Below, in pieces: positions 33,746 through 45,312 of a DNA stretch of 64,000 nucleotides. The DNA lies in contig NC_068930.1 of assembly GCF_023091745.1 (NCBI RefSeq), forward strand, positions 11,616,262 through 11,680,261, read 5' to 3'. The notes below the pieces were generated by a model, which was not told the origin of the DNA, made no database searches, and saw nothing but the letters and a program-made list of their open reading frames with translations. Within the stretch, counting starts at the first letter, position 1. Each line of letters opens with the position of its first letter. Origin of the DNA: Budorcas taxicolor (Eukaryota; Chordata; Mammalia; Artiodactyla; Bovidae). The position numbers and the translations under genes are program-made.

Positions 33746-35900
33746 ATCCTATAGGCTGCCGAAGATCATAAAAGTCATTTGTAATTTCAGCTCTAAGCTC
33801 TCTCCCTTCAGCTTCAGGCGTGGCTGTCTAACTCCCGATAAGTGGAAAAGTGTTTATGTCTGGATGTCGCTCAGATTCTTCATATGCAACACATGCCAAA
33901 GTGGTTTCTTCCCTTGTGTTCACTGAGTGATTGTTGTATCCAAGCTGGCAAGCAATGCCTTAGACTCCTGTCTGTCCCTTATCCTCCGCATTTACTCATC
34001 AAAATCATTCTCTTCTCCCAACCCTAGTCTAGGGTCTCAGCCTTGCATGGACCAGAGGAAGGATCACAAACTCCAAGCTCCGAATTTAAAGTGAGTTACC
34101 TGCCACTTCTGGTTTTAGCTGCCTCATGGTAGTATCTGGAATTTCTATTTTCTTGCTTTGGCAGACTCTGGATCTAACACCTGGGACATGAGATTCTTGC
34201 CCCTAAAAGGACTCAAATAACTTCTAAGCCTTAGATGTGTGCTGCCTTAATTACTTCAAGCTCCCCTGGCCCCGGGAGCCTCTCCCTTTCTGTTTATCAG
34301 GGACTGCCTTTAGGTTTTGGTGGCTTACAGTGAACCTCTGTGATCAGACCCCCAAGCTCTGTTAGGGATATGTAGAAGGAAGTTTTTGAAATTTAGAAAT
34401 CTTTTATTTGCTTGACAAAGCTAGGCTTTTAAGACCATGGACTTAAAAAAAAAAAGTTATAGTGTGAAATTCAAGCTGAGCAATGAGTTCTTTGTCCTAC
34501 ATGGTATTTGCTGTCCCCCTGAAACAATTAGTGCCATTGATCCAATGGGTGAGAAACCTCAGGGCAAAGTGATTGACAGCGAAGGAAAAATACATTGTTT
34601 TCAGTATCACCCGCCCCTGTGTCCCCACTTTCTGCCCCTGCCAGACCTTTGCACCTTTGAAAAGCACATTTGTTCTCAGGAAAGTGTTCTTCACTCTCCC
34701 TCCCAGGAAGGAGGGTGTCAGTTTTCTGTGTGGGCTATCTCAGTGAGGGAAAGCTGGCCCACCCTCAGAGACTGTGTTGAGTGCCATCTGGGTCAAGCAG
34801 ACCCCATCTTTAGTGGCACAGGACAGAAATAAACTCCCTGAAATGAACAGGAGATCCTTTACCCCCCAGAGGAGACCCAAGTGGTATGGCAGGGGAAATT
34901 CCTACTACCTGAGTTCTAGGGATACAGGACCCTCATCGTGTGTGGGTTTGTATACCTTGCCTTTTAACATCACTCTCTATATTCATGCCTCTTGGCTGAC
35001 AAGAAAACGGAAAATGAAAACTGGAGACAGAAAATGGGAGGAGCAGAGAAACAGACAGCTGAGGTGAAGCCAGATGTTGTTTTTTTGTTGTTTCTATTTT
35101 ACTTATTTTTTCAAGTAAATCCTAGGAAAAATAAAGCCAATGGGAGAAAGCTTGGATTTTGATACTACTATCTGTTGAGAAGGGAGCTGACACATACCTA
35201 TCAAGGGCTGATGCGAAGTACTTTGTCATAAAACTATCTTGAGTAGAATTAAATCCGTATAATCCTATATTCCGAGTTGGTTAAATACTCAAGCTGTTTC
35301 TTGATCCTGAGACCATACTGTCAACCCCCTGCCACACACACACACAATGTTGGGAGAAATAAATCCCCAAAATACATTGCCCATGTTTGGTTCAACAGGG
35401 CAAACAAAATTTATACGTGCTTTGTTAAGCATAAGTGAAGTTAGATCCTGTAGGTATTTCAAGCAATTAATGATCATAGATTATACTATTTGTTGTAATT
35501 ATATTTGTTCAAAAAGAATTATAAAGTATAATAAATAGCATTTGTCATAAACTGTCCAAATCCTTTTATTTTAGCTAGATCTTCTATGCATTCCTATAAA
35601 ATCTTGTACAAGAGGTGAATTTCACAGTACAAATTAATGAAGCAGAAACTCCTTGTTTCATTCACAAGGGATCTACCTATGAAGTACTGGGAAACAATTT
35701 AATAAAACCCCTTTCCTCAACTATTCATGTGCTTTAGCCTTCAGTTATGCTAACACCTCTTGGCTCCAAAATTGTCTTGCTTTTTCTTTTCCACTTTTTT
35801 TCTTTTTCACCTTTTCCATCCACATAATCCCTTTCTCTATATTTCTCTACCTACAAACTATCATTACTTTATGGCTTACTGTCCTAAGTGATTTCCTCAC
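33746..35900. other. No recognised feature; one 131-codon open frame
   Basis: Unique sequence of moderate GC. The forward frame at 34437-34832 is 131 codons but shows no domain, signal peptide or repeat, and no related protein comes to mind. I do not call it a gene. A (CA)n of about ten bases lies at 35335-35345. Confidence 0.4.
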
Positions 35901-35984
35901 CACTCCACAGTGTTGTTGGTTCTTTGGTTTCTTAGGCCTCTAGACTCTGCCTCATAAAAATTGAAAGTGCAGACACTGATGGTA

Positions 35985-36066
35985 ATGTTCTGTACTTCAT
36001 CATTCTTTGTACAGATCCCTGGCATACAACCAGAATACCTGGGACACAGTAGATGCTTGACAATAG
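35985..36066 (+). repeat. L2-type 3' end fragment
   Basis: 'cctggcatacaaccagaatacctgggacacagtagatgcttgacaa' is a diverged form of the 'tgcctggcacatagtaggcgctcaataaa' end of L2. Confidence 0.4.
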
Positions 36067-36109
36067 GGCCAAGAGGGAAGAAGAGAAAGGAAGGCTGGAC
36101 CAAATGAAA

Positions 36110-37211
36110 AGGAAAGTTAGATTAGTTTATTAATTTTTATCAATAAAATTTATTAATTATTATTTTAATTAATTAAATTTATTTATTTTTTCAGCTGTAT
36201 TTACATGAAAATTTTACAAAAGAAATTTTAAACCTGATGAATGTCCACATTTTGCATGAATCTTCAAAGACATGAAACTAACATGGATTCATTTTTTAAA
36301 ACTTGCGTGTGGATAAATGGATGGTTAAACACAGTTGATTTCAAAATAACAGGGGATGTTGTAGAAGGTCAATTCAATGTCAGACATTTTCATTTTATCT
36401 GGACTCTTGGCATTAGTTGAATCAGAGCTCCACATGCCAGAGCTATGTAGGGCTTATTTCTGGCCCCACACAATGAGCAGAAATGATGGTGGTGGAGATA
36501 TTTGTCTTAGTTTTATCTTCTATACATTCAGAGACCCGTGTGGTCAGTCTCAGAGCTGTGTCATTGTGCAAGAGGGAACAGTTAACAACACAACTTAAGA
36601 ATAAACTCCTTATCTTATTCAGAGGGCATCCACATATGAAATACTTTAGTAAGACTGATTAAAATCTCCTCTCCACGTGGTGAATATTTTGGCGTTGGCA
36701 TGGATAGGAAGTTAGAACTGAGTTGGGTGAGAGATGGTGGTGAGTCATCATGAAAACAATTCAAGTTCACAAGAACACAAGGCTCAATTAACAAAGAAAA
36801 TTCAAGGTCATAGAAAAAGAGCAAACCCTAAGGACCCATCTAAGATAAACGAAGGGTTGATTCCCAGGGTTCAGCCCTGTCTCCCCAGTACCATTTCATT
36901 TTTGTTTTGGATACAATGTAGGTGACGCAGATAGTTTCGCTTCCATCAGGATCTATAACTGATGCAACCAACAAAAGCATTTCTTGTTCCTTTAAATTTT
37001 TTATGTAGATTTACATTGTCTGTTTGCTCTTCATTTTCAGAATTTCTTAGAGTAAGGGTGCTGATGGGTATTATAACATTCTAAATCAAGTTTAGGATTT
37101 CGTGCCTTGTAGAGCTCATTGTTTGTTTCTTGATTTACTTAGGTGGCAGTGAAACACACAGGTCTCACATGGACTTGAACATCTTCCAGCAGATTATACT
37201 TGCTTTATCAT
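36110..37211. other. No recognised feature
   Basis: AT-rich at 36120-36300 (TTAATTAATT tract), then unique sequence. The short frames at 36377-36598 and 36734-36925 are uninformative. Confidence 0.4.
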
Positions 37212-37222
37212 AAGCTTTTATT

Positions 37223-37491
37223 TGGAGAAGGCAATGGCACTCCACTCCAGTACTCTTGCCTGGAAAATCCCATGGACGGAGGAGCCTGGTAGGCTGCAGT
37301 CCATGGGGTCACTAGAGTTGGACACGACTGGGCAACTTCACTTTGACTTTTCACTTTCATGTGTTGGAGAAGGAAATGGCAACCCACTCCAGTGTTCTTG
37401 CCTGGAGAATCCCAGGGACGGGGGAGCCTGGTGGGCTGCCATCTATGGGGTCGCACAGAGTCAGACACGACTGAAGTGACTTAGCAGCAGC
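37223..37491 (+). mobile_element. Bov-A2 SINE (dimer)
   Basis: Forward dimer: 'ggagaaggcaatggcactcc', then a second unit from 'ggagaaggaaatggcaaccc', ending 'gacttagcagcagc'. The perfect 11-bp duplication 'aagcttttatt' lies at 37212-37222 and 37492-37502. The short open frames here are shadows. Confidence 0.95.
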
Positions 37492-37519
37492 AAGCTTTTA
37501 TTAGGTGTCTGTATACATT

Positions 37520-37539
37520 CAGTGTGTGTGTGTGTGTGA
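37520..37539. repeat. (GT)n microsatellite
   Basis: About ten GT units. Confidence 0.9.
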
Positions 37540-38109
37540 TGTCTTTTTATTGCCACTTCCTCTTGTACTTGCTATTTCCTGTCATCACTGCCTTTGCATA
37601 TGTGGATATGTGACAAGAATCTACACCACTAGCCACTGTCAGGGTGACAAAAGCCCCCAAAAGTCTGTAAGCAAATGCAATCTGGAGGCTTTTCTTGTAT
37701 GGCTTAATCTTGTATGGCTTTATTTTCAATACGTGAGACCCCAGGGTCTGTCCTCTTGTAACACTAATTGGAAAGTTCTCATGTGACAGAAAGCAGGGGA
37801 ATGGAATGCAGCATTGGAATCTAAGCAGTGCCAGGGATAAACCTACATGTTCACAGGCTGTCTTCTGGAGAACCTTGTTGCCAGAGAAGCCGTATGTCAG
37901 AGCTGTGGAATCACTCAGTGCTTAGCCAGGTAACCCAGACTCACTGTACTCACTTTGCTTCTTTCCTTTGCATACACTTTTCCCTTTGTTAGAAGTGTTG
38001 TTTCATGCCTTCTTCATTGCAGAAGCTCCTGCTTATTCTTAGACTTATTTCACATGCTCTTCCTGCATGCTCTTCCTGTGTTCAACAGCTGCTTTTTGAA
38101 TTCTTGACT

Positions 38110-38405
38110 TCCTGCATGTAGCAGGCAGAAAATTGCTTACCCTGCCAAGGTCTCAAAGATGTCCACACCCTAATATCCAGAACCTGTGAATATGTTATCT
38201 AACATTGTAAAAGTGAATTAAGGGAGTAGATGGAATTATGGTTGCTAATCAGCTGACCTTAAAATAATGCTATCCTGAATTGGGGGTGGAGAGGGAGAAA
38301 GAAAAGATTATACTGGTTTTCTCTGCCTGGGTCCAATGTAATCAGACAGGAAAGAGGGAGGCAGAAGAAGCAGAACCAAAAAGATGCTGTCACAAGAAAG
38401 ATCTG
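38110..38405 (+). repeat. Ancient mammalian repeat, family not named
   Basis: 'aaagatgtccacaccctaatatccagaacctgtgaatatgtta' and 'gtccaatgtaatcagacagg' match a common old interspersed repeat ('gatgtccacgtcctaatccctggaacctgtgaatatg ... cccaatgtaatcacaag'). I recognise the consensus but not its exact name. Confidence 0.5.
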
Positions 38406-38576
38406 ATCACTGTTGCTTGATTGAAAGATAAGCATTAAAATTTAAAAAAAAATTAAATATTATATAAATCAAGTTCTGAAACCATGAAATTCTTTCAGTG
38501 AGTTCTGCTAAGCTTCCATGGAAAATATACTTTCCATACCAATTAAGTTATTCCATATTATGGGAATATAAATTGG

Positions 38577-38665
38577 TGAGTTGGTGATGGACAGGGAAGC
38601 CTGGCATGCTGCAGTCCATGGGGTTGCAAAGAGTCAGACACGGCTGAGTGACTGAACTGAACTAA
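38577..38665 (+). mobile_element. BovB 3' end fragment inside L1
   Basis: 'gagttggtgatggacagg' through 'gtcagacacggctgag' to the 'actgaactgaactaaac' tail, about 89 bp. L1 text resumes at 'gccactatgg'. No clear TSD beyond 2-3 bases. Confidence 0.85.
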
Positions 38666-39164
38666 ACTGTGCCACTATGGAAAGCAGTATGGAAGTTCCT
38701 CAAAAACCTAAAAATATGGTTACCATATATGATCCAGCAATCCCATTCCTTGACATATATTCAGACAAAAATGTGATCAAAAAAAAGATATAAGCACCCC
38801 AATGCTAATTTCAGCACTAATTACAACATCCAGGACATGGAAACAACCTATATGTTCATAGACAGATGAAAGGATAAAGAAAATGTGGTGCATATACACA
38901 ATGGAATATGCTTAGCCATAAAAAAGAATGAAATAATTCCATTTCAGCAACATGGGTGGGTCTAGAGATTATCTTTCTTGTTAGTGAAGTGTGAGAAACA
39001 GACAAATATCATGATATATTATATGTGGAATCTGAATTATGACACAAATGAATTTATCTACAAAACAGAAACCTGCTCAGAGACATAGAGAACAAACTTG
39101 GGATTGCCAAGGTAAGAGGGTAGGGAAGGGATGGACTGGGAGTTAGGAAGTAGAGCCAATTATT

Positions 39165-39811
39165 CAGTTCCGTTCAGTTCAGTCGCTCAGTCGTGTCCGA
39201 CTCTTTGCGACCCCATGAATCGCAGCACGCCAGGCCTCCCTGTCCATCACCATCTCCCGGAGTTCACTCAGACTCACGTCCATTGAGTCCGTGATGCCAT
39301 CCAGCCATCTCATCCTCTGTCGTCCCCTTCTTCTCCTGCCCCCAATCCCTCCCAGCATCAGAGTCTTTTCCAATGAGTCAACTCTTTGCATGAGGTGGCC
39401 AAAGTACTGGAGTTTCAGCTTCAGCATCATTCCTTCCAAAGAAATCCCAAGGTTGATCTTCTTCAGAATGGACTAGTTGTATCTCCTTGCAGTCCAAGGG
39501 ACTCTCAAGAGTCTTCTCTAACACCACAGTTCAAAAGCATCAAGTCTTCCGTCCTCAGCCTTCTTCACAGTCCAACTCTCACATCCATACATGACCACAG
39601 GAAAAACCATAGCCTTGACTAGACGGACCTTAGTCGGCAAAGTAATGTCTCTGCTTTAGAATATACTATCTAGGTTGCTCATAACCTTTCTTCCAAAGAG
39701 TAAGCGTCTTTTAATTTCATGGCTGCAGCCACCATCTGCAGTGATTCTGGAGCCCAAAAAAATGAAGTCTGACACTGTTTCCACTGTTCTCCCATCTATT
39801 TCCCATGAAGT
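39165..39811 (-). mobile_element. BovB LINE 3' fragment inside L1
   Basis: A 647-bp reverse-strand BovB beginning with the tail complement and extending to 'cccatctatttcccatgaag'. It is flanked by 'caattatt' at 39157-39164 and 39812-39819. L1 sequence resumes immediately after. Confidence 0.93.
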
Positions 39812-40006
39812 CAATTATTAGATGTATGTAATTGATCAACAACACGGTCCTACTGTATAGCACAGGGAACTATATTCAATATCTTATTATAATGGAAAAG
39901 AATATGAAAAAGAATATATAACTCGATCACTTTGCTATACAGCAAACCCAACATTGAAAATCAACTATACTTCAATAAAATAAATTTGAAAAAGAGTTAT
40001 TCCATA

Positions 40007-41045
40007 CTAGATATGGAAAAGTTCGACATGCTGCTAATCCCTTTTCTGAAGCTAGTCCAATCCTATTATTAAATCCTGAGGGAGACACAAAAGGAAATTA
40101 GGAATTCTCATATTTCATAAAAATAAAGCCACAAAAGTTCTAAGAAAAATACTAATTCTACAGCTATTACTACTACCATTATTGCATTATTTATTGTGAA
40201 CTTGCTATATTTCTGGAACCAGGTTAAGAAGCATCATCTCAGGTAATCCTTGCAATTTTACTAGTCATGGTTTATAAATTACAGAATTAAAGCTTAGTTT
40301 TCTAAGCCTTTTGTTAAATAAATAATTCAGAGTTACAAAGCTAACAATTGGTAGGGTGAGGTATTCCCACAGATTTATCAAATTATAAATGTATTAAATA
40401 AGAGTAGCAATGTCTTAAAATAATCATCCTTGACCCCAAATAGTATGTATCCCAGGGATATATAGGATGCTTCATATCAGGAAACACAAATACACCTAAA
40501 GAACAAACAAAAGCTACCAGAATCTCAGAAGCCAAACTCATCCATTTTCAATAAAAAAATTAAACAACAGAAAACAAAACCAATATACAAACAGGCAAAA
40601 CCAGAACCCAGTAAAATAAGAAAAACGTTGCTTTCTTAACCAAACAGGACAAAAATTCCAGTTGTAGTTAAATAATAAATGGAGAAAAAATATAATAATT
40701 CCTATTAAAGACATAAGCATGACTATAATACCTACAATTTGTTCATTGCTCAATATTTTTGTAACTTCAGTCAATATAATAATATGTTAAACAAGAATAA
40801 TGTTTATCAGGTATAATGAGACAAAAACTTTATTTGAAAATAATGTGGTAACATACCTAGTAATTCTATGAAAATCACTGACATATTGAGAACTAATTGC
40901 ATTTTATAAAATGATAGAATAGCTGGTAAGTACAGAAAAATTGATAACTTTCCTATAAGATATCAATAAGAATCCAGAACCCATTAAAAAAAAAAAAGAA
41001 TAAGATCCTACACCAGTCCAAAACATTAAATTTTTAGGATTAACA
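40007..41045. other. AT-rich sequence, possibly old LINE
   Basis: AT-rich. The reverse frame at 40538-40774 is rich in F, L, W and C, as expected from AT-rich antisense DNA, and is not called as a membrane protein. Confidence 0.35.
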
Positions 41046-41222
41046 CAAGTGGTAGCTCAGATGGGAAAGAATCTGACTGCAATAGGGAAAGTCCCTGGAG
41101 GAGGAAATGGCAACCCACTCCAGTATTCTTGCTTGGAAAATTCCATGGACAGAGGAGCCTGGGGGGCCACAGTCCATGGGGTCACAAAGAGTCAGACATG
41201 ACTAAGCAACTAACACTTCATC
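41046..41222 (+). mobile_element. Bov-tA SINE
   Basis: Degraded head ('acaagtggtagctcagatggg'), then 'gaaatggcaacccactccag', 'cagtccatggggtcac' and tail 'actaacacttcatcacttc'. Confidence 0.85.
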
Positions 41223-41660
41223 ACTTCAAAGAGAAATATATATAAACCTACAATTAAATCACAGAAACTTACAAAGGAAGGTACAAGAAGCACTGACTAA
41301 TTTTTTAAAATAAAATATACAAATACAAATGCATATATTACTATCCCAATGCTCCTTTGTTCCTGGAAGGTGTACTGAGACTGGAAGAAATAGCAATTCT
41401 TATAACCACTTGCAGTATGGTTAGTGCAAATTCCAATGAAATGCTTTAAAACTTATAAATATATCCTAAGGTTAATCTAGAAGAATAAATATATGAGAAT
41501 AAAAAGACATACTTGAAAATGTACATAAGTAGAGGCATACTTACTTTACAATTATATTAAAAATTAAAGTTACAATAATTAAAGAAGTTACTCAGGAATA
41601 TACTTAGGGATAAATAAAAAAATATTTATGATTCTAAAGTAGATATCTTTTGGTTGGTGT
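41223..41660 (+). repeat. Possible old L1 remnant
   Basis: Weak resemblance to diverged L1 ORF2 ('tgcaaattccaatgaaat', 'ctagaagaataaatat', 'aaagttacaataattaaag'). Low certainty. Confidence 0.3.
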
Positions 41661-42049
41661 GTTTGTGTATTTGTATTTCAGTTTACAACATGATAGTGAA
41701 ACCATTTCAAAGACATGGAAAGTGATCAATTACTCAATAAATCATCATGTGAAAACCGGCTACTATTTTTCAAAAGTATGTTAAATATTTATATTACAGT
41801 CATGCATAAAATAATTTTTCCTTTAAGCTCAGAACAATTATGAACAATTATATTACTTAATTTGAGGAGGGAGAAGGAATTGCTAGGGTGTAAAAGTACT
41901 GGGGAAATTTCAGGTAGATATTAACATATAAAATTTTTATACCTCTTGTAAACTTAAGGCAAAGCTAAAAATAAAAGAATGGAAATATATTTACAACAAA
42001 TTAAAAAGACAAAGAGTTATCATTTATGCTTAAAGACTTAAAACCCACT
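41661..42049. other. AT-rich sequence, nothing recognised
   Basis: No supported feature between the SINE region and the solo LTR. Confidence 0.4.
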
Positions 42050-42055
42050 GAATAA

Positions 42056-42952
42056 CGTTGGGAGCCGTGTTAGGCATTACTAACAAAATGGAGGCACGGC
42101 CCCAATTCCCTCTCCTCGTCCCACAGGCACGGACCTGGGATGAAGGAGTTAGGCCTTATGATTCTGACTTGTTCTTTCCACTCCTCGGCTGAGTTGACTG
42201 TAAAGAATATTACGGTGCTTATTGTTCTTGAGAGGAGCATGAGAAGGCACAAAGCCTTCTGCAGCTGTGCTCAGAAAATAATTCATAAAGTTAGTCACTG
42301 ACATTTGTTCAAGGACTTTTACAAAAGAGTGTTCCAGGGTGAAAACATAGGCCGCAGCTTGAGGCCATGGGAGGGATTGCTATCTGAAGCCTATTTGTGA
42401 GGAAAGTATTTATGGCAAAGGAGTTTGCTGAATTTAGGGCTTAGGAATAATTAAAATAGTTAGAAGGTAAAGATTTAAGGAATGTTGTAATGTTAGCATA
42501 TTTTACTATAGCTTATAGAGGTTAGGAATTTTAGAGATACTACAGCTAGAAGCCTTTCTAAGAGATAGTGAGCTCAGGATGTTAGGGGCAAACAGGATTT
42601 AGAAAGATAAATAAACTGAGGAATGCAGCATGAGTTACAATGTAATCACAAGTTAACTATATGACACATAAGAAGAAGTAGATAATAGATGGTAAAGCTG
42701 ATTCTGAGAGAATCGCTGAAGCAGGAACTCTGTTTGAAGAGCAACAATGATTTATGGAGATAATAAATCTGGGTGAGGGGGAACTGAAAATGTCAAACCT
42801 CTGACCTAATGCTTTTGTAAAAGTATAAAAGAAAATCTTAAACTTGAAATAAATAGGCAGTCCAAGAAAACTGAGACAGCTGCCTCATTTTCTCGCCGAC
42901 AATGTCCATCTCTTCGGGTTGAATCCCTGGCTGCTGGAGCTGGACTCTAGCA
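42056..42952 (+). mobile_element. Solo endogenous retroviral LTR
   Basis: An 897-bp element from 'cgttgggagccgtgttagg' to 'gctggactctagca', flanked by a perfect 6-bp duplication, 'gaataa' (42050-42055 and 42953-42958). The expected terminal TG has become CG; the 3' CA is intact. Internal features fit an LTR: a TATA-like 'gtataaaag' at about 42823-42831 and a poly-A signal AATAAA at 42848-42853. A TSD of 6 bp suggests a class II (ERVK/betaretrovirus-like) element. No gag, pol or env remains, so it is the product of LTR-LTR recombination. Confidence 0.88.
42823..42831 (+). promoter_or_regulatory. TATA-like box of the LTR
   Basis: 'gtataaaag' sits about 20 bp upstream of the AATAAA at 42848-42853. 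This compact arrangement is usual in an LTR in which U3 ends just before R. Activity is unknown. Confidence 0.5.
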
Positions 42953-43015
42953 GAATAAGATATTCAACATTCCATTTAAGTATTCAAAAGATTTTAATAA
43001 AAATTTACGTATGCA

Positions 43016-43861
43016 CAATGAGGTACCATTTCACACCAGTCAGAATGGCTGCAATCCAAAAGTCTACAAGCAATAAATGCTGGAGAGGGTGTGGAGAAAA
43101 GGGAACACTCTTACACTGTTGGTGGGAATGCAAAGTAGTACAGCCACTATGGAGAACAGTGTGGAGATTCCTTAAAAAACTTGAAATAGAACTGCCTTAT
43201 GACCCAGCAATCCCACTGCTGGGCATACACACCGAGGAAACCAGAATTGAAAGAGAGACGTGTACCCCAATGTTCATCACAGCACTGTTTCTAATAGCCA
43301 GGACATGGAAGCAACCTAGATGTCCATCAGCAGATGAATGGATAAGAAAGCTGTGGTACATATACACAATGGAGTATTACTCAGCCATTAAAAAGAATGC
43401 ATTTAAATCAGTTCTAATGAGGTAGATGAAACTGGAGCCTACTATACAGAGTGAAGTAAGCCAGAAAGAAAAACACCAATACAGTATACTAACACATATA
43501 TATGGAATTTAGAAAGATGGTAACGATAACCCTGTATGTGAGACAGCAAAAGAGACACAGATGTATAGAACAGTCTTTTGGACTATGTGGGAGAGGGAGA
43601 GGGTGGGATGATTTGGGAGAATGGCATTGAAACATGTATAATATCATATAAGAAACGAATCGACAGTCTAGGTTAGATACAGGATACAGGATGCTTGGCG
43701 CTGGTGCACTGCGATGACCCAGAGAGATGGTATGGGGAGAAAGGTAGGTGGGATGTTCAGGATTGGGAACACGTGTACATGTGTGGCAGATTCATGTTGA
43801 TGTGTGGCAAAACCAATACAGTATTGTAAAGTAAAATAAAGTAAAAAAAAAAAAAAAAACA
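43016..43861 (+). mobile_element. Ruminant L1 3' end, 5'-truncated
   Basis: Starts in ORF2 at 'caatgaggtaccatttcac' and runs through the 3' UTR to 'gtaaaataaagt' and poly-A. It is flanked by 'acgtatgca' (43007-43015) and 'acatatgca' (43862-43870), a 9-bp TSD whose single difference is a CpG-to-CpA change. It lies 63 bp after the LTR. Confidence 0.9.
43019..43425 (+). pseudogene. L1 ORF2 C-terminal fragment
   Basis: An in-frame open stretch of ORF2 C terminus: MRYHFTPVRMAAIQKS, the cysteine/histidine cluster CWRGCGEKGTLLHCWWEC, ELPYDPAIPLLGIHTEET and IYTMEYYSAIKKN. It ends at a premature stop after SVLMR, where the copy at 11286-11834 reads on (RWMKLEPI). No catalytic domain is present. Confidence 0.9.
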
Positions 43862-43870
43862 ACATATGCA

Positions 43871-44208
43871 AGGTCATAAATCTTCAATAAGCAAATATTG
43901 AATGCTAGACTTTCAACCTAACAATAAAGAGAAAAGTTAATAACAGTGTAATATTGGAGTTTGTTTTTTGGCCTAACAATGAAAATAATTCAGCTAAATT
44001 TGATCAGATTTGTTTCTGATGAATTATGCCACTTTCTATAGGTGAAAATATAAATTATCAATAGTATCTTGAAAGCATCTTGTCAAAGTATTGTCAAAAA
44101 TCAAGAATATTTATGCATTTTGTTTTATTAATATCATTTCTATATATCTACCATATTACCATAAGTAGTATGTTCACAAACTTTGTACATAGAATGTTTA
44201 TTATAGTG
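43871..44208. other. AT-rich sequence, nothing recognised
   Basis: No gene or repeat could be supported. Confidence 0.4.
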
Positions 44209-44215
44209 TCATTCT

Positions 44216-44548
44216 ATTTATTTTTGGTTGTACTGGGTCTTCATGGATGCTGTGGGCCTTCTCTAGTTGCAGAGAGTGCGGGCTACTCTTCCTTTCTGTG
44301 GTGTGTTAGCTTCTCATTGTGGTGGCTTCTCTTGTTTCAGGGCGCAGGTCCTAGGTACATGGGCTTTAGTAGTTGCACACACAGGCTTAGAAATTGTGGT
44401 TTGCAGGCCCTAAAGTGCTCAGGCATTAAGAGTGATGCACGGGCTCCGTTACTCTATGGTATTCCTTCCTTGACAAGGAATCGAACCTGTGTCTCCTGCT
44501 CTGGCAGGTAGATTCCTATCACTGTGCTACCAGTGAAGTCCAACAACA
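44216..44548 (-). mobile_element. CHR-type SINE, near full length
   Basis: Reverse-strand copy with 'ctctagttgcagagagtgcggg', 'cttctcattgtggtggcttctc', 'ttagtagttgcacacacagg' and the head complement 'gctaccagtgaagtcc'. 'tcattct' flanks both sides (44209-44215, 44549-44555). The 143-codon forward frame at 44080-44511 is an accident of this SINE. Confidence 0.88.
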
Positions 44549-44668
44549 TCATTCTTAAAAGAGCAAAAAAATTGTTAGCAATTTTCGTGTACAAAAGTAT
44601 GATAGGTTTCATGAACAAATTAAGATATCATTTTGAGGAATATTTTCTAACACAAGAATTATCCTAAT

Positions 44669-45133
44669 TCAGTTCAGTTCAGTTCAGTCCCTCAGTTGTG
44701 TCCGACTTCTTTGCGACCCCATGAATTGCAGCACACCAGGCCTCCCTGTCCATCACCAACTCCCGGAGTTCACTCAGACTCACGTCCATCGAGTCAGTGA
44801 TGCCATCCAGCCATCTCATCCTATGTCATCCCCTTCTCCTCCTGCCCCCAATCCCTCCCAGCATCAGAGTCTTTTCCAATGAGTCAACTCTTCGCATGAC
44901 GTGTCCAAAGTATTGGAGTTTCAGCTTCAGCATCATTCCCTCCAAAGAAATCCCAGGGTTGATCTCCTTCAGAATGGACTGGTTGGATCTCCTTGCAGTC
45001 CAAGGGGCTCTCAAGAGTCTTCTCCAACACCACAGTTCAAAAGCATCAATTCTTTGGTGCTCAGCATTCTTCAGAGTCCAACTCTCACATCCATACATGA
45101 CCACTGGAAAAACCATAGCCTTGACTAGACGGA
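44669..45133 (-). mobile_element. BovB 3' fragment
   Basis: Reverse-strand BovB from the tail complement to 'gactagacgga'. It is flanked by 'cctaat' at 44663-44668 and 45134-45139, a 6-bp TSD. Minus-strand residual ORF text: YGCESWTLKNAEHQRIDAFE. Confidence 0.92.
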
Positions 45134-45177
45134 CCTAATATAGTTTTAAATAAAAAGGCATAATGATCTCTGTTTTG

Positions 45178-45181
<4 letters not shown>

Positions 45182-45224
<43 letters not shown>

Positions 45225-45258
45225 CATTATATATATGTGTGTGTGTGTGTATATGGGC

Positions 45259-45301
<43 letters not shown>
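45182..45301. repeat. Compound (TA)n(GT)n(TA)n microsatellite
   Basis: Two TA runs of about 20 units each flank a GT run. A repeated 'ggcattatatata' motif starts each second block, suggesting duplication of the TA tract. Confidence 0.9.
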
Positions 45302-45310
<9 letters not shown>

Positions 45311-45312
45311 TA

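Larger units (their letters stand above)
38558..39994 (+). mobile_element. Older L1, carrying two BovB insertions
   Basis: L1 3' end with 'gggaatataaattggtg', 'ggaaagcagtatgg', 'gatccagcaatcccattcc', 'tccaggacatggaaacaacct' and the 3' end 'ttcaataaaataaatttgaaaa'. The perfect 12-bp duplication 'agttattccata' at 38546-38557 and 39995-40006 encloses it. BovB pieces at about 38577-38665 and 39165-39811 were inserted later. Confidence 0.92.

Noticed and set aside
34437..34832. 131-codon open frame in unique sequence as a possible host gene
   Set aside because: No recognisable domain, no signal peptide or membrane segment, no clear splice or promoter context. Length is within chance for this composition. 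Conservation data would be needed to reconsider.
40538..40774. Hydrophobic reverse frame resembling a membrane protein
   Set aside because: AT-rich antisense DNA naturally yields F/L/I/W-rich translations. No conserved motif or context supports a gene.
42056..43861. LTR plus following ORF as a retained provirus
   Set aside because: The coding text after the LTR is L1 ORF2 with its own TSD. No retroviral gag, pol or env sequence and no second LTR is present.
44080..44511. 143-codon forward frame with cysteine-rich end
   Set aside because: It runs along a reverse-strand CHR SINE and has no independent support.
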